Positions 49,710-58,263 of a stretch of DNA of 64,000 bases are shown here, piece by piece. The notes under the pieces are model-generated. The model was given only the letters and a program-made list of their open reading frames with translations, was not told where the DNA came from and searched no databases. Every line of letters starts with the position of its first letter. Position 1 is the first letter of the stretch. Position numbers and translations under genes: made by a program. The stretch covers positions 62,001 through 126,000 of the forward strand of contig NZ_FTNC01000005.1 in the NCBI RefSeq assembly GCF_900156285.1. Direction: 5' to 3'. The stretch is from Halanaerobium kushneri. Lineage in GTDB: Bacteria > Bacillota > Halanaerobiia > Halanaerobiales > Halanaerobiaceae.

Positions 49710-51311
49710 ATGGCAAAAAAAGAAATTTTAATCTGTGCCGGGACTGCCTGTTTATCTGCCGGAGCAGAGGAGATCAAAGATAGGTTTGAAGAAGAAATAA
49801 AAAAACTTAATTTAACTGAAGATTATGAAATAAAAACAGTGATCAGTAATACAGGTTGTATAGGCCCCTGTAGTTTGGGACCAATTGCGATAATAAAAGA
49901 TGACAGTACATTTTACGGCCATTTAAAGACAGAAAATGTGGAAAGAATTGTTCGAGAACACCTGCTGCAAGGTAAAATTGTTGAAGATTTATTAACCGAA
50001 GAAAACGGAGAAAAGATAGAAGATTTTAAGGAAATCCGTTTTATGAAAAAACAGAAGCGAATTGCTTTAAGAAACACAGGGATTATCGATCCCAATAAAA
50101 TTGAAGAATATATTGAAAGAGACGGTTATCAGGCCTTGAAATCTGTCTTGAATAACTTAACTCCTCTGGAAGTAATTGAAGAAATTAAAAATTCGGGGCT
50201 TAGAGGAAGAGGGGGCGCAGGTTTTCCCACCGGTATGAAGTGGAGTTTTGCCCATCAGGCAGAAGGGGAACAAAAATATATAATCTGTAATGCAGATGAG
50301 GGTGATCCGGGTGCTTTTATGGATCGCAGTATTTTGGAAGGTGATCCCCATAGTATAATTGAAGCAATGATCATTGCAGGTTATGCAATTGGAGCAGAAC
50401 AGGGATATGTTTATGTTAGAGCAGAATATCCGCTGGCAGTTAAGAATTTAAAAATAGCAATTAGGGCAGCAGAAAACAATGGCTATCTGGGCAGCAATAT
50501 TTATGGAAGTGATTTTTCATTTAATCTGGAAGTAAGAGTAGGAGCAGGCGCCTTTGTTTGTGGAGAAGAGACAGCACTTATTGCTTCTATAGAAGGCAAA
50601 AGAGGTCAGCCTTCAACTAAACCACCCTACCCTGCTAATTCTGGCTTATGGGGAAAGCCAACTGTGATCAATAATGTAGAGACACTGGCCAATATTGTAC
50701 CAATTATTAATCAGGGTAGTGATTGGTTTAGCAGTATTGGTACTGAAAAAAGTAAAGGAACAAAAGTATTTGCAGTGGCTGGTGATGTTAAAAATACAGG
50801 CTTAGTGGAAGTACCAATGGGCACAACTCTCCGGGAAATAATTTTTGATATTGCTGGTGGAATTGCTGAGGATAAAGGTTTTAAAGCAGCTCAAATCGGT
50901 GGACCTTCTGGAGGTACAATTCCTAAAGAATATCTAGATTTACAAATAGATTATGAGTCAGTCAAAAAAGTAGGAGCCATAGTTGGCTCTGGTGGTTTAG
51001 TAATTATGGATGAGGATAATTCAATGGTTGATGTGGCAAGATTTTTTCTGGAATTTACTGAAGATGAATCCTGTGGTAAGTGTACTCCCTGTCGGGTGGG
51101 TACAAAGAGGATGCTTGATATTCTGGAGAAAATACTGGAGGGTAAAGGAAGACGTCAGGATCTCGATAAATTAGAAAAGCTGGGAAATACAATTAAGGAA
51201 ACCTCCCTCTGTGGACTGGGACAGACTGCTCCCAATCCGGTTTTAAGTACTCTTAAATATTTTAGAGAAGAATACGAAACACTAATTAAGCAAGCAGAGG
51301 AGGTAAATTAA
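49710..51311 (+). CDS. NuoF-like NADH-binding flavoprotein subunit
   Basis: Of 533 residues, 1-100 form a second [2Fe-2S] thioredoxin-like domain (ICAGTACLSAG, NTGCIGPCSLGP). The middle has the FMN/NADH core GLRGRGGAGFPTGMKWSF near residue 165 and CNADEGDPGAFMDR, then an SLBB region and the [4Fe-4S] site ESCGKCTPCRVGTKRM near residue 452. It lacks the C-terminal two-cluster ferredoxin module of longer HndC/HymB proteins. It links the NAD pool to the catalytic subunit; electron bifurcation is possible but not shown. Confidence 0.93.
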   Translation: MAKKEILICAGTACLSAGAEEIKDRFEEEIKKLNLTEDYEIKTVISNTGCIGPCSLGPIAIIKDDSTFYGHLKTENVERIVREHLLQGKIVEDLLTEENGEKIEDFKEIRFMKKQKRIALRNTGIIDPNKIEEYIERDGYQALKSVLNNLTPLEVIEEIKNSGLRGRGGAGFPTGMKWSFAHQAEGEQKYIICNADEGDPGAFMDRSILEGDPHSIIEAMIIAGYAIGAEQGYVYVRAEYPLAVKNLKIAIRAAENNGYLGSNIYGSDFSFNLEVRVGAGAFVCGEETALIASIEGKRGQPSTKPPYPANSGLWGKPTVINNVETLANIVPIINQGSDWFSSIGTEKSKGTKVFAVAGDVKNTGLVEVPMGTTLREIIFDIAGGIAEDKGFKAAQIGGPSGGTIPKEYLDLQIDYESVKKVGAIVGSGGLVIMDEDNSMVDVARFFLEFTEDESCGKCTPCRVGTKRMLDILEKILEGKGRRQDLDKLEKLGNTIKETSLCGLGQTAPNPVLSTLKYFREEYETLIKQAEEVN

Positions 51312-51314
51312 ATA

Positions 51315-54020
51315 GTGGAAATTATTATAGATAACAAAAAAATTGAAGTTGATAAAGGTAAAACAGTTCTGGAAGCTGCTAAAGAAAATGGAATTGTAAT
51401 TCCAACTCTCTGCCACAGCTCTTTTTTAGAAGATGTTGGTGCCTGCAGAATGTGTTTAATTGAAGACCTTGCTGACGGAAAACTAAAAACTTCCTGTACA
51501 ACTGAGGTAAAAGAAGGGATGGAAGTTTTAACCAAAAGCGAACGAGTAGAAGATTCACGCCGGACAATCCTTGACTTATTAATTTCAGATCATCCCTTAG
51601 ACTGCATGACCTGTGAGGCAGGTGGAAACTGTATCCTTCAGGACTTAGCCTATCATTATGGTATTGAGCGATCTTCGTATGGTGCAAAAGTTGAAAGACG
51701 TTTTGAAATTGAAAGAAACAATGAATTTATTGAGCTGGATCCTGATAAATGTATTTTATGCGGTAAATGTATCAGAGTTGATCAGGATATTCAGTGTTCA
51801 GATGCTATAGATTTTGTTGACAGAGGTTTTCAGACTAAAGTTGGGGCAGCTAATGATGAGGGATTGGGTGGGGAAGATTCGACCTGCGTTTTCTGCGGTC
51901 AGTGTGTAGAGCTTTGTCCAACCGGAGCTTTAAGCTATATCCCTTCTCAAAATAAAGGTAGAGAATATGATTTTGAAAAGACTGTTACAACCTGTCCTTA
52001 CTGTGGAGTTGGCTGTCAGTTGGAGCTTAAAACCAGAGATAGAAAAGTTATAGAAGTAGGTTCAGTCTATAGAGAAGGAACTCCCAATCCTTATGGTGAA
52101 GCCTGTGTTAAGGGAAGATTTGGTTATGATTTTATTAATCATCCTGATCGGCTTAAGAAGCCGCTGATAAAAAGAAATGGTAGTTTTGAAGAGGCCGAAT
52201 GGGAGGAAGCTCTGTCAATGGTGGCAGAAAGGCTGACGGAAATTAAAGATGAATATGGTGGAAGAGCTCTGGCAGGCTTGAGTTCTGCTAAATGCACAAA
52301 TGAAGAAAATTATTTAATGCAGAAATTTATGCGAGCAGTAATCGGTACAAATTCTGTTGACCACTGTGCCAGGTTATGTCATGCTTCAACTGTTGCCGGT
52401 CTAGTTAAGGCTTTTGGTTCAGGAGCGATGACCAATTCGATTGCTGAAATTGAAGGTTCAGACGTGATATTTGTAATTGGCTCCAATCCAACAGAAAATC
52501 ATCCGGTAATCGGCAGTAAGATGAAAAAAGCTCAAAAACAGGGGACAAAATTAATAGTCGCTGATCCTCGTCAGATTGAACTTTCATCGCTGGCAGAAGT
52601 AGCTATCCAACACCGGCCCGGTACAGATGTAGCATTACTCAATGGTCTGATTCATGTAATTATTGATGAAGGGCTGGCCGACCAGAAATTTATTGAAGAA
52701 CGAACTGAAAACTATGAATATCTAGCTTCAGTGGTTGAAGATTATACACCTGAAAAAGTTGAAGAGATCACAGGGGTTGAGGCAGTTAAAATTAAAAAAG
52801 CAGCCAGACTCTACGCTGAGGCAGATAAAGCAGCAATTTATTTTGCCATGGGAATCACCCAGCACAGAACGGGTACAGATAATGTATTATCAGTTGCCAA
52901 TTTAGCACTTTTGACAGGAAATGTTGGTAGAGAAAGTACTGGAGTTAATCCACTCAGAGGTCAGAATAATGTTCAGGGAGCCTGTGATTTGGGTGCTCTT
53001 TCAAATGTTTATCCAGGTTATCAATCAGTAGAGGATCCTGAGATCAAAGAAAAGTTTGCCCGTGCCTGGGAGACAGAAGAACTCTCAGAAGAAGTTGGTT
53101 TAACTGTTGTTGAAATTTTTAAGCAGGCCGGAAAAGAGATTAAAGGACTCTATATTATAGGCGAAAACCCGGTGATTTCTGATCCAGATCAGCGGCATAT
53201 AGAAGAGTCTCTTGATAAACTTGATTTTCTGGTTGTAGAAGATATATTTTTGACGGAGACTGCTAAATTTGCTGATGTTGTGCTGCCGGCTGCCTGTTTT
53301 GCTGAAAAAGAAGGCACTTTTACCAATACTGAAAGAAGAATTCAAAAGGTTAATCAGGCAATTGAACCTCCTGGAGAGGCCAGAGCTGACTGGAAGATTA
53401 TTTCCGAAATTTCAACTAGAATGGGTTACCAGATGAATTATGATTCTCCAGCAGAAATTATGGCAGAAATTGCAGAAGTAACTCCGATTTATGGCGGAAT
53501 CTATGCTGATCGACTGGGAGATAAAGGTCTGCAGTGGCCCTGTAAAGACAGGGAGGATCCTGGAACTAAATTTTTACATCAGGGAGAATTTGCTCGGGGT
53601 AAGGGTAAATTTCATCCTGTAACTTATATCCCACCTGCTGAAGAGGTAGATGAAGAATATGATTTTATCATGATGACCGGGAGAATGCTTTATCACTTCC
53701 ATACTGGAACAATGACCAGAAATTCAGAACCAATTGATAAACATGAACCCGATGCCTATCTGGAAATCAATGAAAAAGATGCTAAAAAGTTAAGAATTAA
53801 GGAGGGGGACCGAGTCAGAGTGACTTCTCGCCGGGGTGAGGTAGAAACCAATGTCAGAATAGGAGAAAGAGTTCAGCCGGGCCAAATTTTTATGCCCTTC
53901 CATTATGCAGAAAGTCCGGCCAACAGACTGACAAATCCTGTTTTAGATCAGGATGCCAAAATACCGGAACTTAAAGTAACTGCGGTTAAGATTGAGAAAG
54001 TAAAAAGCAATAAAATTTGA
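51315..54020 (+). CDS. Formate dehydrogenase catalytic subunit, cysteine form, with NuoG-like Fe-S head
   Basis: The 901-residue molybdenum or tungsten enzyme opens with a [2Fe-2S] domain (PTLCHSSFLEDVGACRMC), a His-Cys cluster (DHPLDCMTCEAGGNC) and two [4Fe-4S] motifs (CILCGKC, CVFCGQCVELCP). The bis-MGD domain begins at TCPYCGVGCQLEL. The catalytic position, Sec in E. coli FdhF, is Cys here in HCARLCHASTVAGL. GTG 51315 is 11 nt after AGGAGG; AUA 51312 at 8 nt is an alternative. It oxidises formate to CO2 with NAD via the two preceding subunits. Confidence 0.93.
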   Translation: MEIIIDNKKIEVDKGKTVLEAAKENGIVIPTLCHSSFLEDVGACRMCLIEDLADGKLKTSCTTEVKEGMEVLTKSERVEDSRRTILDLLISDHPLDCMTCEAGGNCILQDLAYHYGIERSSYGAKVERRFEIERNNEFIELDPDKCILCGKCIRVDQDIQCSDAIDFVDRGFQTKVGAANDEGLGGEDSTCVFCGQCVELCPTGALSYIPSQNKGREYDFEKTVTTCPYCGVGCQLELKTRDRKVIEVGSVYREGTPNPYGEACVKGRFGYDFINHPDRLKKPLIKRNGSFEEAEWEEALSMVAERLTEIKDEYGGRALAGLSSAKCTNEENYLMQKFMRAVIGTNSVDHCARLCHASTVAGLVKAFGSGAMTNSIAEIEGSDVIFVIGSNPTENHPVIGSKMKKAQKQGTKLIVADPRQIELSSLAEVAIQHRPGTDVALLNGLIHVIIDEGLADQKFIEERTENYEYLASVVEDYTPEKVEEITGVEAVKIKKAARLYAEADKAAIYFAMGITQHRTGTDNVLSVANLALLTGNVGRESTGVNPLRGQNNVQGACDLGALSNVYPGYQSVEDPEIKEKFARAWETEELSEEVGLTVVEIFKQAGKEIKGLYIIGENPVISDPDQRHIEESLDKLDFLVVEDIFLTETAKFADVVLPAACFAEKEGTFTNTERRIQKVNQAIEPPGEARADWKIISEISTRMGYQMNYDSPAEIMAEIAEVTPIYGGIYADRLGDKGLQWPCKDREDPGTKFLHQGEFARGKGKFHPVTYIPPAEEVDEEYDFIMMTGRMLYHFHTGTMTRNSEPIDKHEPDAYLEINEKDAKKLRIKEGDRVRVTSRRGEVETNVRIGERVQPGQIFMPFHYAESPANRLTNPVLDQDAKIPELKVTAVKIEKVKSNKI

Positions 54021-54030
54021 TAAGAAGAAA

Positions 54031-54066
54031 AATGCCACGCCAATAATACTGGTGTGGCATTTTATT
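54031..54066. terminator. Bidirectional terminator between convergent genes
   Basis: AATGCCACGCCA and TGGTGTGGCATT form a 12-bp stem with TTATTT after it on the plus strand and TTTTCTTC on the minus strand, serving the formate dehydrogenase and XRE-HD genes. Confidence 0.85.
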
Positions 54067-54082
54067 TATAATAATTAAAAGA

Positions 54083-54862
54083 TTAGTTTTTAAATAGCTC
54101 AACACAGACTTCAACGATCTCTGGATCATATCTGCGTTCCTTATTTTCAACCAAAATTCTTAAAGCTTCTTTTTGGCTGAAGGCTTTGCGATATGGTCTT
54201 TCAGAAAGCATTGCTGTAATTGAATCTGCAGCAGCAATAATTTTTGCTTCTTTTAAAATTTCTTTTTCTTTTAAGCCTGCTGGATAACCAGAACCATCTG
54301 GCCTTTCGTGATGCTGTAGAATGATTTCTTTTATTTTGGAATTAAATTTTACATCAGATATAAGCTCATAACTTAATCTGGGGTGGTTTTCAATCAATTT
54401 AAACTCAACCGCTGTCAGTTTTTCATTTTTATTAATGATCTCTAAAGGTAAATATATCTCACCAATATCATGCAGTAGAGCAGCAGTATTTAGTAATTCT
54501 AAATTCTGAGCAGAAAAAGATAAAAATTTTCCAATCTCAGAAGCTAAAGCTGCTACATTTTGAGAAAAATTTTTCTTATAATAAAATTTTTTTGAATGTA
54601 TTTTGCTTAGAGCCTGAATTAAAGACTCACTTAAATTATTATTGCTTTTAGCAAAATCGAGATGTGTTAATCCCATTAAATAATCCATTGATACTTCAAA
54701 AAAGTTGGCTACTTCAATTAAAAAATTGTTGGAGGGTGTTCTAACCCCTCTTTCATATTGAGCAATTGTTGATCGGGAATAATTAAGCTTAGTGGCTAAC
54801 TTATCCTGAGTTAAGTTCATTTCTTTTCTTAAAGTCCTTAACCGGTCTTTAAAATCATTCAT
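54083..54862 (-). CDS. XRE helix-turn-helix fused to an HD-GYP-type domain
   Basis: Of 259 residues, 1-65 are an XRE DNA-binding domain (LRTLRKEMNLTQDKLATKLN, then SRSTIAQYERGVRTPS). Residues 95-255 are an HD-GYP-type domain with NTAALLHDIGEIYLPLEI, LQHHERPDGSGYPAGL and AAADSITAMLSERPYRKAF. This combination suggests a regulator whose DNA binding answers cyclic di-GMP, or a phosphodiesterase controlled at the DNA level; which is not shown. ATG follows GGAGAGAGG. A palindrome upstream is a likely self-operator. It is divergent from the chemoreceptor-like gene. Confidence 0.88.
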   Translation of the reverse strand: MNDFKDRLRTLRKEMNLTQDKLATKLNYSRSTIAQYERGVRTPSNNFLIEVANFFEVSMDYLMGLTHLDFAKSNNNLSESLIQALSKIHSKKFYYKKNFSQNVAALASEIGKFLSFSAQNLELLNTAALLHDIGEIYLPLEIINKNEKLTAVEFKLIENHPRLSYELISDVKFNSKIKEIILQHHERPDGSGYPAGLKEKEILKEAKIIAAADSITAMLSERPYRKAFSQKEALRILVENKERRYDPEIVEVCVELFKN

Positions 54863-54887
54863 TTAGATACCTCTCTCCAAATTATAC

Positions 54888-54908
54888 TTTTACTATTTTA
54901 TAGTAAAA
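54888..54908. promoter_or_regulatory. Palindrome upstream of the XRE-HD gene, candidate autoregulatory operator
   Basis: TTTTACTAT-TTT-ATAGTAAAA has perfect 9-nt arms 26 nt upstream of the minus-strand start. A minus-strand TATAAT (54886-54881) overlaps its edge, as expected for a repressor site. Confidence 0.5.
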
Positions 54909-55101
54909 TCTCAGTTAATTCAATGCTTAAAATAAATCAAACAAAGAATGTAACAAATTCAATTATACTCTGTTTAGATAGCATAATATGTAATTATTGT
55001 AACAATTTTTTAATAAAAATTAATGTAATTAAATTTAAAATATAATATACTATTAATTGCTGTGCAATTATTTTTTAAAAGCTAAAGGGGAGATTAAATA
55101 A

Positions 55102-56376
55102 GTGAAAAAGAAAAGAAAGTTTAGGATAGATGAACTATCTTTAAAAAAACAAATTAAGTTTTCATATCTGATAATGCTGGCTCTGGTATTGTTAATTAGT
55201 GCCTATTCAATTTATAATATTTATCGGACTTCTTTAGATACTGCCTTATTAACAGTGCCCATTTCACTGGCCATTATTGCCGTAGTTATTTCATTGGTAG
55301 TTATTAAACTGGTTACAAATCAAATCAATTATCGACTTAGTGAAATCAAAGAGGCAACCGGTAACAGCAAGCTGGCCCTGGAAGATATAGCGGCTGCTTC
55401 TGAAGAAATTGCTGCCAGCAATGAAGATTTAGATGAGCAATTATCAAAAAGTATTAAATCGGTTAAAAGGGTAAATAAGGCAAATAATCAGACCAGTATT
55501 GAATTTAAAGATATTTATAATAATTTAAGTGAGACAACCACAGCAGTAGAAGAAATAGCAAAAGCAAATGAAGAATTAACAGAAGTAATTGAAAATTTAG
55601 CTGAAAATTCGCTTGGAATTCGAGATGAAGCTGCCAGAAGCAGGAATGAAATGAAAGAAACAAATCAGTTAATTCATCAGGGTAATTTGATTTTAAAGAA
55701 AACGCTTGCAGCTACTGAAACTTTACAGGAGAAAATTGATGATATAGATTCTATTTCAGATACTATTCTTGAAATTTCTAACCAGACCAATCTTTTAGCA
55801 TTAAATGCTGCTATTGAAGCAGCAAGAGCAGGAGAAGCCGGCAGAGGCTTTTCAGTTGTGGCAGAAGAGATACGACAGCTTGCCGAAAAAAGTAATGGAG
55901 CTACAACTGAGGTTCAAAATATTCTGGATGAAATAACTGTTAATGCCAATCAAGTTAAGAGTTTTCTGCGAGTTGATAAAAATAAACAGAATAAAAACAA
56001 AAAGGAAACTGTAGAATTTGTTTTCAATGAGGTAACAGAAAATGCTGCTGAAGTATATAAGGCTATGGATTCAATGTATCAGTTATCTGAAGAACAGGCA
56101 GCAGCAACAGAAGAAGCAGGAGCTTCAATTCAGGAAGTTTCAGCTAATTCAGAAGAGGTATCAGCGCAAAATGAAGAAGTGTTAAATAGTTTCGAAATAG
56201 CTTCAGATAAATTCGATATTAACATTGAGGAAAGTAATAAACTGGATATTATTCTTGATGAGATAGAAGAAGCAAGCAGGGATTTTGCCGCTGGAGTAGA
56301 AGAACAGGCCGGTGGGACTGAAGAAGTTTTAGCAATGTTAGAAGATTTGGTAGAGCAGAGTAACTATTTTGGTTAA
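55102..56376 (+). CDS. Methyl-accepting chemotaxis-type signal transducer without a sensor domain
   Basis: Of 424 residues, two transmembrane segments (about 20-42 and 52-73) are separated by only a short loop, so there is no periplasmic ligand domain. A long helical signalling domain follows, with the hairpin tip [20 protein letters not shown] and [20 protein letters not shown] near residues 225-265. Gln/Glu pairs typical of methylation sites flank it. GTG 55102 lies after AAGGGGAG. It may sense membrane or intracellular state. No che genes are nearby. Confidence 0.88.
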   Translation: MKKKRKFRIDELSLKKQIKFSYLIMLALVLLISAYSIYNIYRTSLDTALLTVPISLAIIAVVISLVVIKLVTNQINYRLSEIKEATGNSKLALEDIAAASEEIAASNEDLDEQLSKSIKSVKRVNKANNQTSIEFKDIYNNLSETTTAVEEIAKANEELTEVIENLAENSLGIRDEAARSRNEMKETNQLIHQGNLILKKTLAATETLQEKIDDIDSISDTILEISNQTNLLALNAAIEAARAGEAGRGFSVVAEEIRQLAEKSNGATTEVQNILDEITVNANQVKSFLRVDKNKQNKNKKETVEFVFNEVTENAAEVYKAMDSMYQLSEEQAAATEEAGASIQEVSANSEEVSAQNEEVLNSFEIASDKFDINIEESNKLDIILDEIEEASRDFAAGVEEQAGGTEEVLAMLEDLVEQSNYFG

Positions 56377-56396
56377 AAATATCTCCAAATAAATAT

Positions 56397-56553
56397 AAAT
56401 AAAAAAAGAATTGGCACTTTAACCGGAGCAGACTTGAATATAAATAATAAGCGATCGCAGTTTCCATGTCTGACTGAAAGGAGTTAGAAACTGCAGCTTA
56501 TTATTTATTAATGAAAGTCGTCGTGCAGGTTATGGCCAATTCTTTTTATTATT
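56397..56553. repeat. Large compound inverted repeat between convergent genes
   Basis: The outer arms AAAAAGAATTGGC (56403-56415) and GCCAATTCTTTTT (56535-56547), with AT-rich flanks, enclose a second pair (56443-56464 with 56487-56506) built on AATAATAAGC/GCTTATTATT and GCAGTTTC/GAAACTGC. The intervening parts are also partly complementary (AACC, GACTT). A T-rich tract follows on both strands, so it can act as a bidirectional terminator. At about 155 nt it is far larger than usual and resembles a palindromic mobile element remnant. Confidence 0.6.
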
Positions 56554-58163
56554 TATTTATTATACATTTCCCCATAATATCTCTCCAGCATTTTCTTAGC
56601 GGAGAATCTTTCATAGGTAGTATCAATACTTTCTGCCATCATATCTTTCCAGCGATCCTTGTTACCATAAAAAGTTGGAACAACTTCGTTGAATAGAACT
56701 CTGTAGAGGGCATAAAGATCACTTTCATCCTGACCTTCACCTACATAGCCATCTCCAAACTGCCAGCCATTGATTCCGTGTTCACAACCTTCAACCCACC
56801 AGCCGTCAAGAATACTCAAGTTTAAACCACCATTCATGGCAGCTTTCATACCGGAAGTACCACTGGCTTCAAGTGGTTTGCGGGGATTGTTTAACCAGAT
56901 ATCAACACCACGAGTCATATAACGGGCAATTTCCATATTGTAGTCTTCTAAGAAAACTACACTGTTAGGAAATTCTTTCGCTTTTTTAACCAGATTGGCC
57001 ACAATTTCTTTGCCATTGTCATCAGTTGGATGTGCTTTGCCGGAGAAGACCAGCTGAATCTCTCCAGATTCTAAATAAGGATCAATAATATCTGATTTTT
57101 TGAAAATTAAATTAGGTCTCTTATAAGCTGTTGCCCTGCGAGCAAAGCCAATAATTAACTTATCAGGATCAAGTTCTGCCCCATTTCTTTCTTTGACAAA
57201 GTCAACAAGTTCTTGTTTCATTGTCTGATGAGTACTATAAATTCCTTCTTGATCTCCCATATTTTCAATAATTCTATCATCTACCCAGGTACCTCTGTGG
57301 ACTCCATTAGTGATTGAAATGATAGGTGATTTACCGGCAACATCTTTCCACATTTCGCGAGATGTCTGTCCGTGTAGTTTAGCAACTCCATTAGAAATTC
57401 TAGCCAGACGTAAACCAGCCACTGTCATACTAAAGGGGCTGTCACCAATTTCTTTCATTTGTTCTCTACTTAGTCCATTAAAAGCACTCATTTTCTTGAG
57501 GCTGTCAAGACTGTGAGATTCATTTCCTTCCTTAACTGGGGTGTGAGTGGTAAAGACAATATCATCTTTAACATCATCCCAGGCTGTATGGAAGTCCATA
57601 CCTGTTTCCATTTTTTCTTTAATCAATTCTGTTCCTGCTAAGGCTGCATGTCCTTCATTAAAATGATAAATATCAATATTTAAGCCGAGTTTTCGAATTG
57701 CTTTAACTCCACCAATACCGAGTGCTATTTCCTGAGCAATTCTTCTCTCGTTAAAACCATCGTAAAGACCATCAGTAATTGTCTGATACTTTCTGTTTTC
57801 AGGTAGATTTGCATCAAGTAGATAAAGAGTAGCATTATCAAATCTATCCAGTTTCCAGATTTTTAAAGTTACCTCCTGATCTCTAATTGTGACGGTAACA
57901 GTTTCTCCAGTATCTTCAGCGTAATCATAAATTTCTTTATTTACAGGATGCTGATCCTCAGGTCTACCTTCATCATTTATTACCTGTTTTGAATAACCTT
58001 TGCGCCATAAAAGTCCAATTCCTGTTACAGGATAAGAAAATTCCTTTGCTGCTTTTAGAATGTCTCCTGCTAAAATTCCAAGTCCACCTGCATAGATCCG
58101 CATGTTTTCATCTAAACCGTATTCCATACAGAAATAAGCTGTGTGCGGCTTATTATTGTTCAT
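56553..58163 (-). CDS. Alpha-glucan (glycogen/maltodextrin) phosphorylase, short GT35 type
   Basis: The 536-residue enzyme releases glucose-1-phosphate from alpha-1,4-glucans. Motifs: MEYGLDENMRIYAGGLGILA at the start, HFNEGHAALAGTEL, FTTHTPVKEGNESH, and EASGTSGMKAAMNGGLNLS with the PLP-binding Lys near residue 446. It belongs to the short bacterial alpha-glucan phosphorylase group, lacking the longer N-terminal part of GlgP. ATG 58163 follows AGGGAG by 10 nt; the codon at 58205 has no site. Pullulanase nearby supplies debranched chains. Confidence 0.93.
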   Translation of the reverse strand: MNNNKPHTAYFCMEYGLDENMRIYAGGLGILAGDILKAAKEFSYPVTGIGLLWRKGYSKQVINDEGRPEDQHPVNKEIYDYAEDTGETVTVTIRDQEVTLKIWKLDRFDNATLYLLDANLPENRKYQTITDGLYDGFNERRIAQEIALGIGGVKAIRKLGLNIDIYHFNEGHAALAGTELIKEKMETGMDFHTAWDDVKDDIVFTTHTPVKEGNESHSLDSLKKMSAFNGLSREQMKEIGDSPFSMTVAGLRLARISNGVAKLHGQTSREMWKDVAGKSPIISITNGVHRGTWVDDRIIENMGDQEGIYSTHQTMKQELVDFVKERNGAELDPDKLIIGFARRATAYKRPNLIFKKSDIIDPYLESGEIQLVFSGKAHPTDDNGKEIVANLVKKAKEFPNSVVFLEDYNMEIARYMTRGVDIWLNNPRKPLEASGTSGMKAAMNGGLNLSILDGWWVEGCEHGINGWQFGDGYVGEGQDESDLYALYRVLFNEVVPTFYGNKDRWKDMMAESIDTTYERFSAKKMLERYYGEMYNK

Positions 58164-58263
58164 TAATAAATCACTCCCTATTAATAATTGCTCAAACGAT
58201 TGCACAAATTTTATAATAATATCTATTCCTATTTGTTCATTATATCAAATTTTCAGCAAATGT

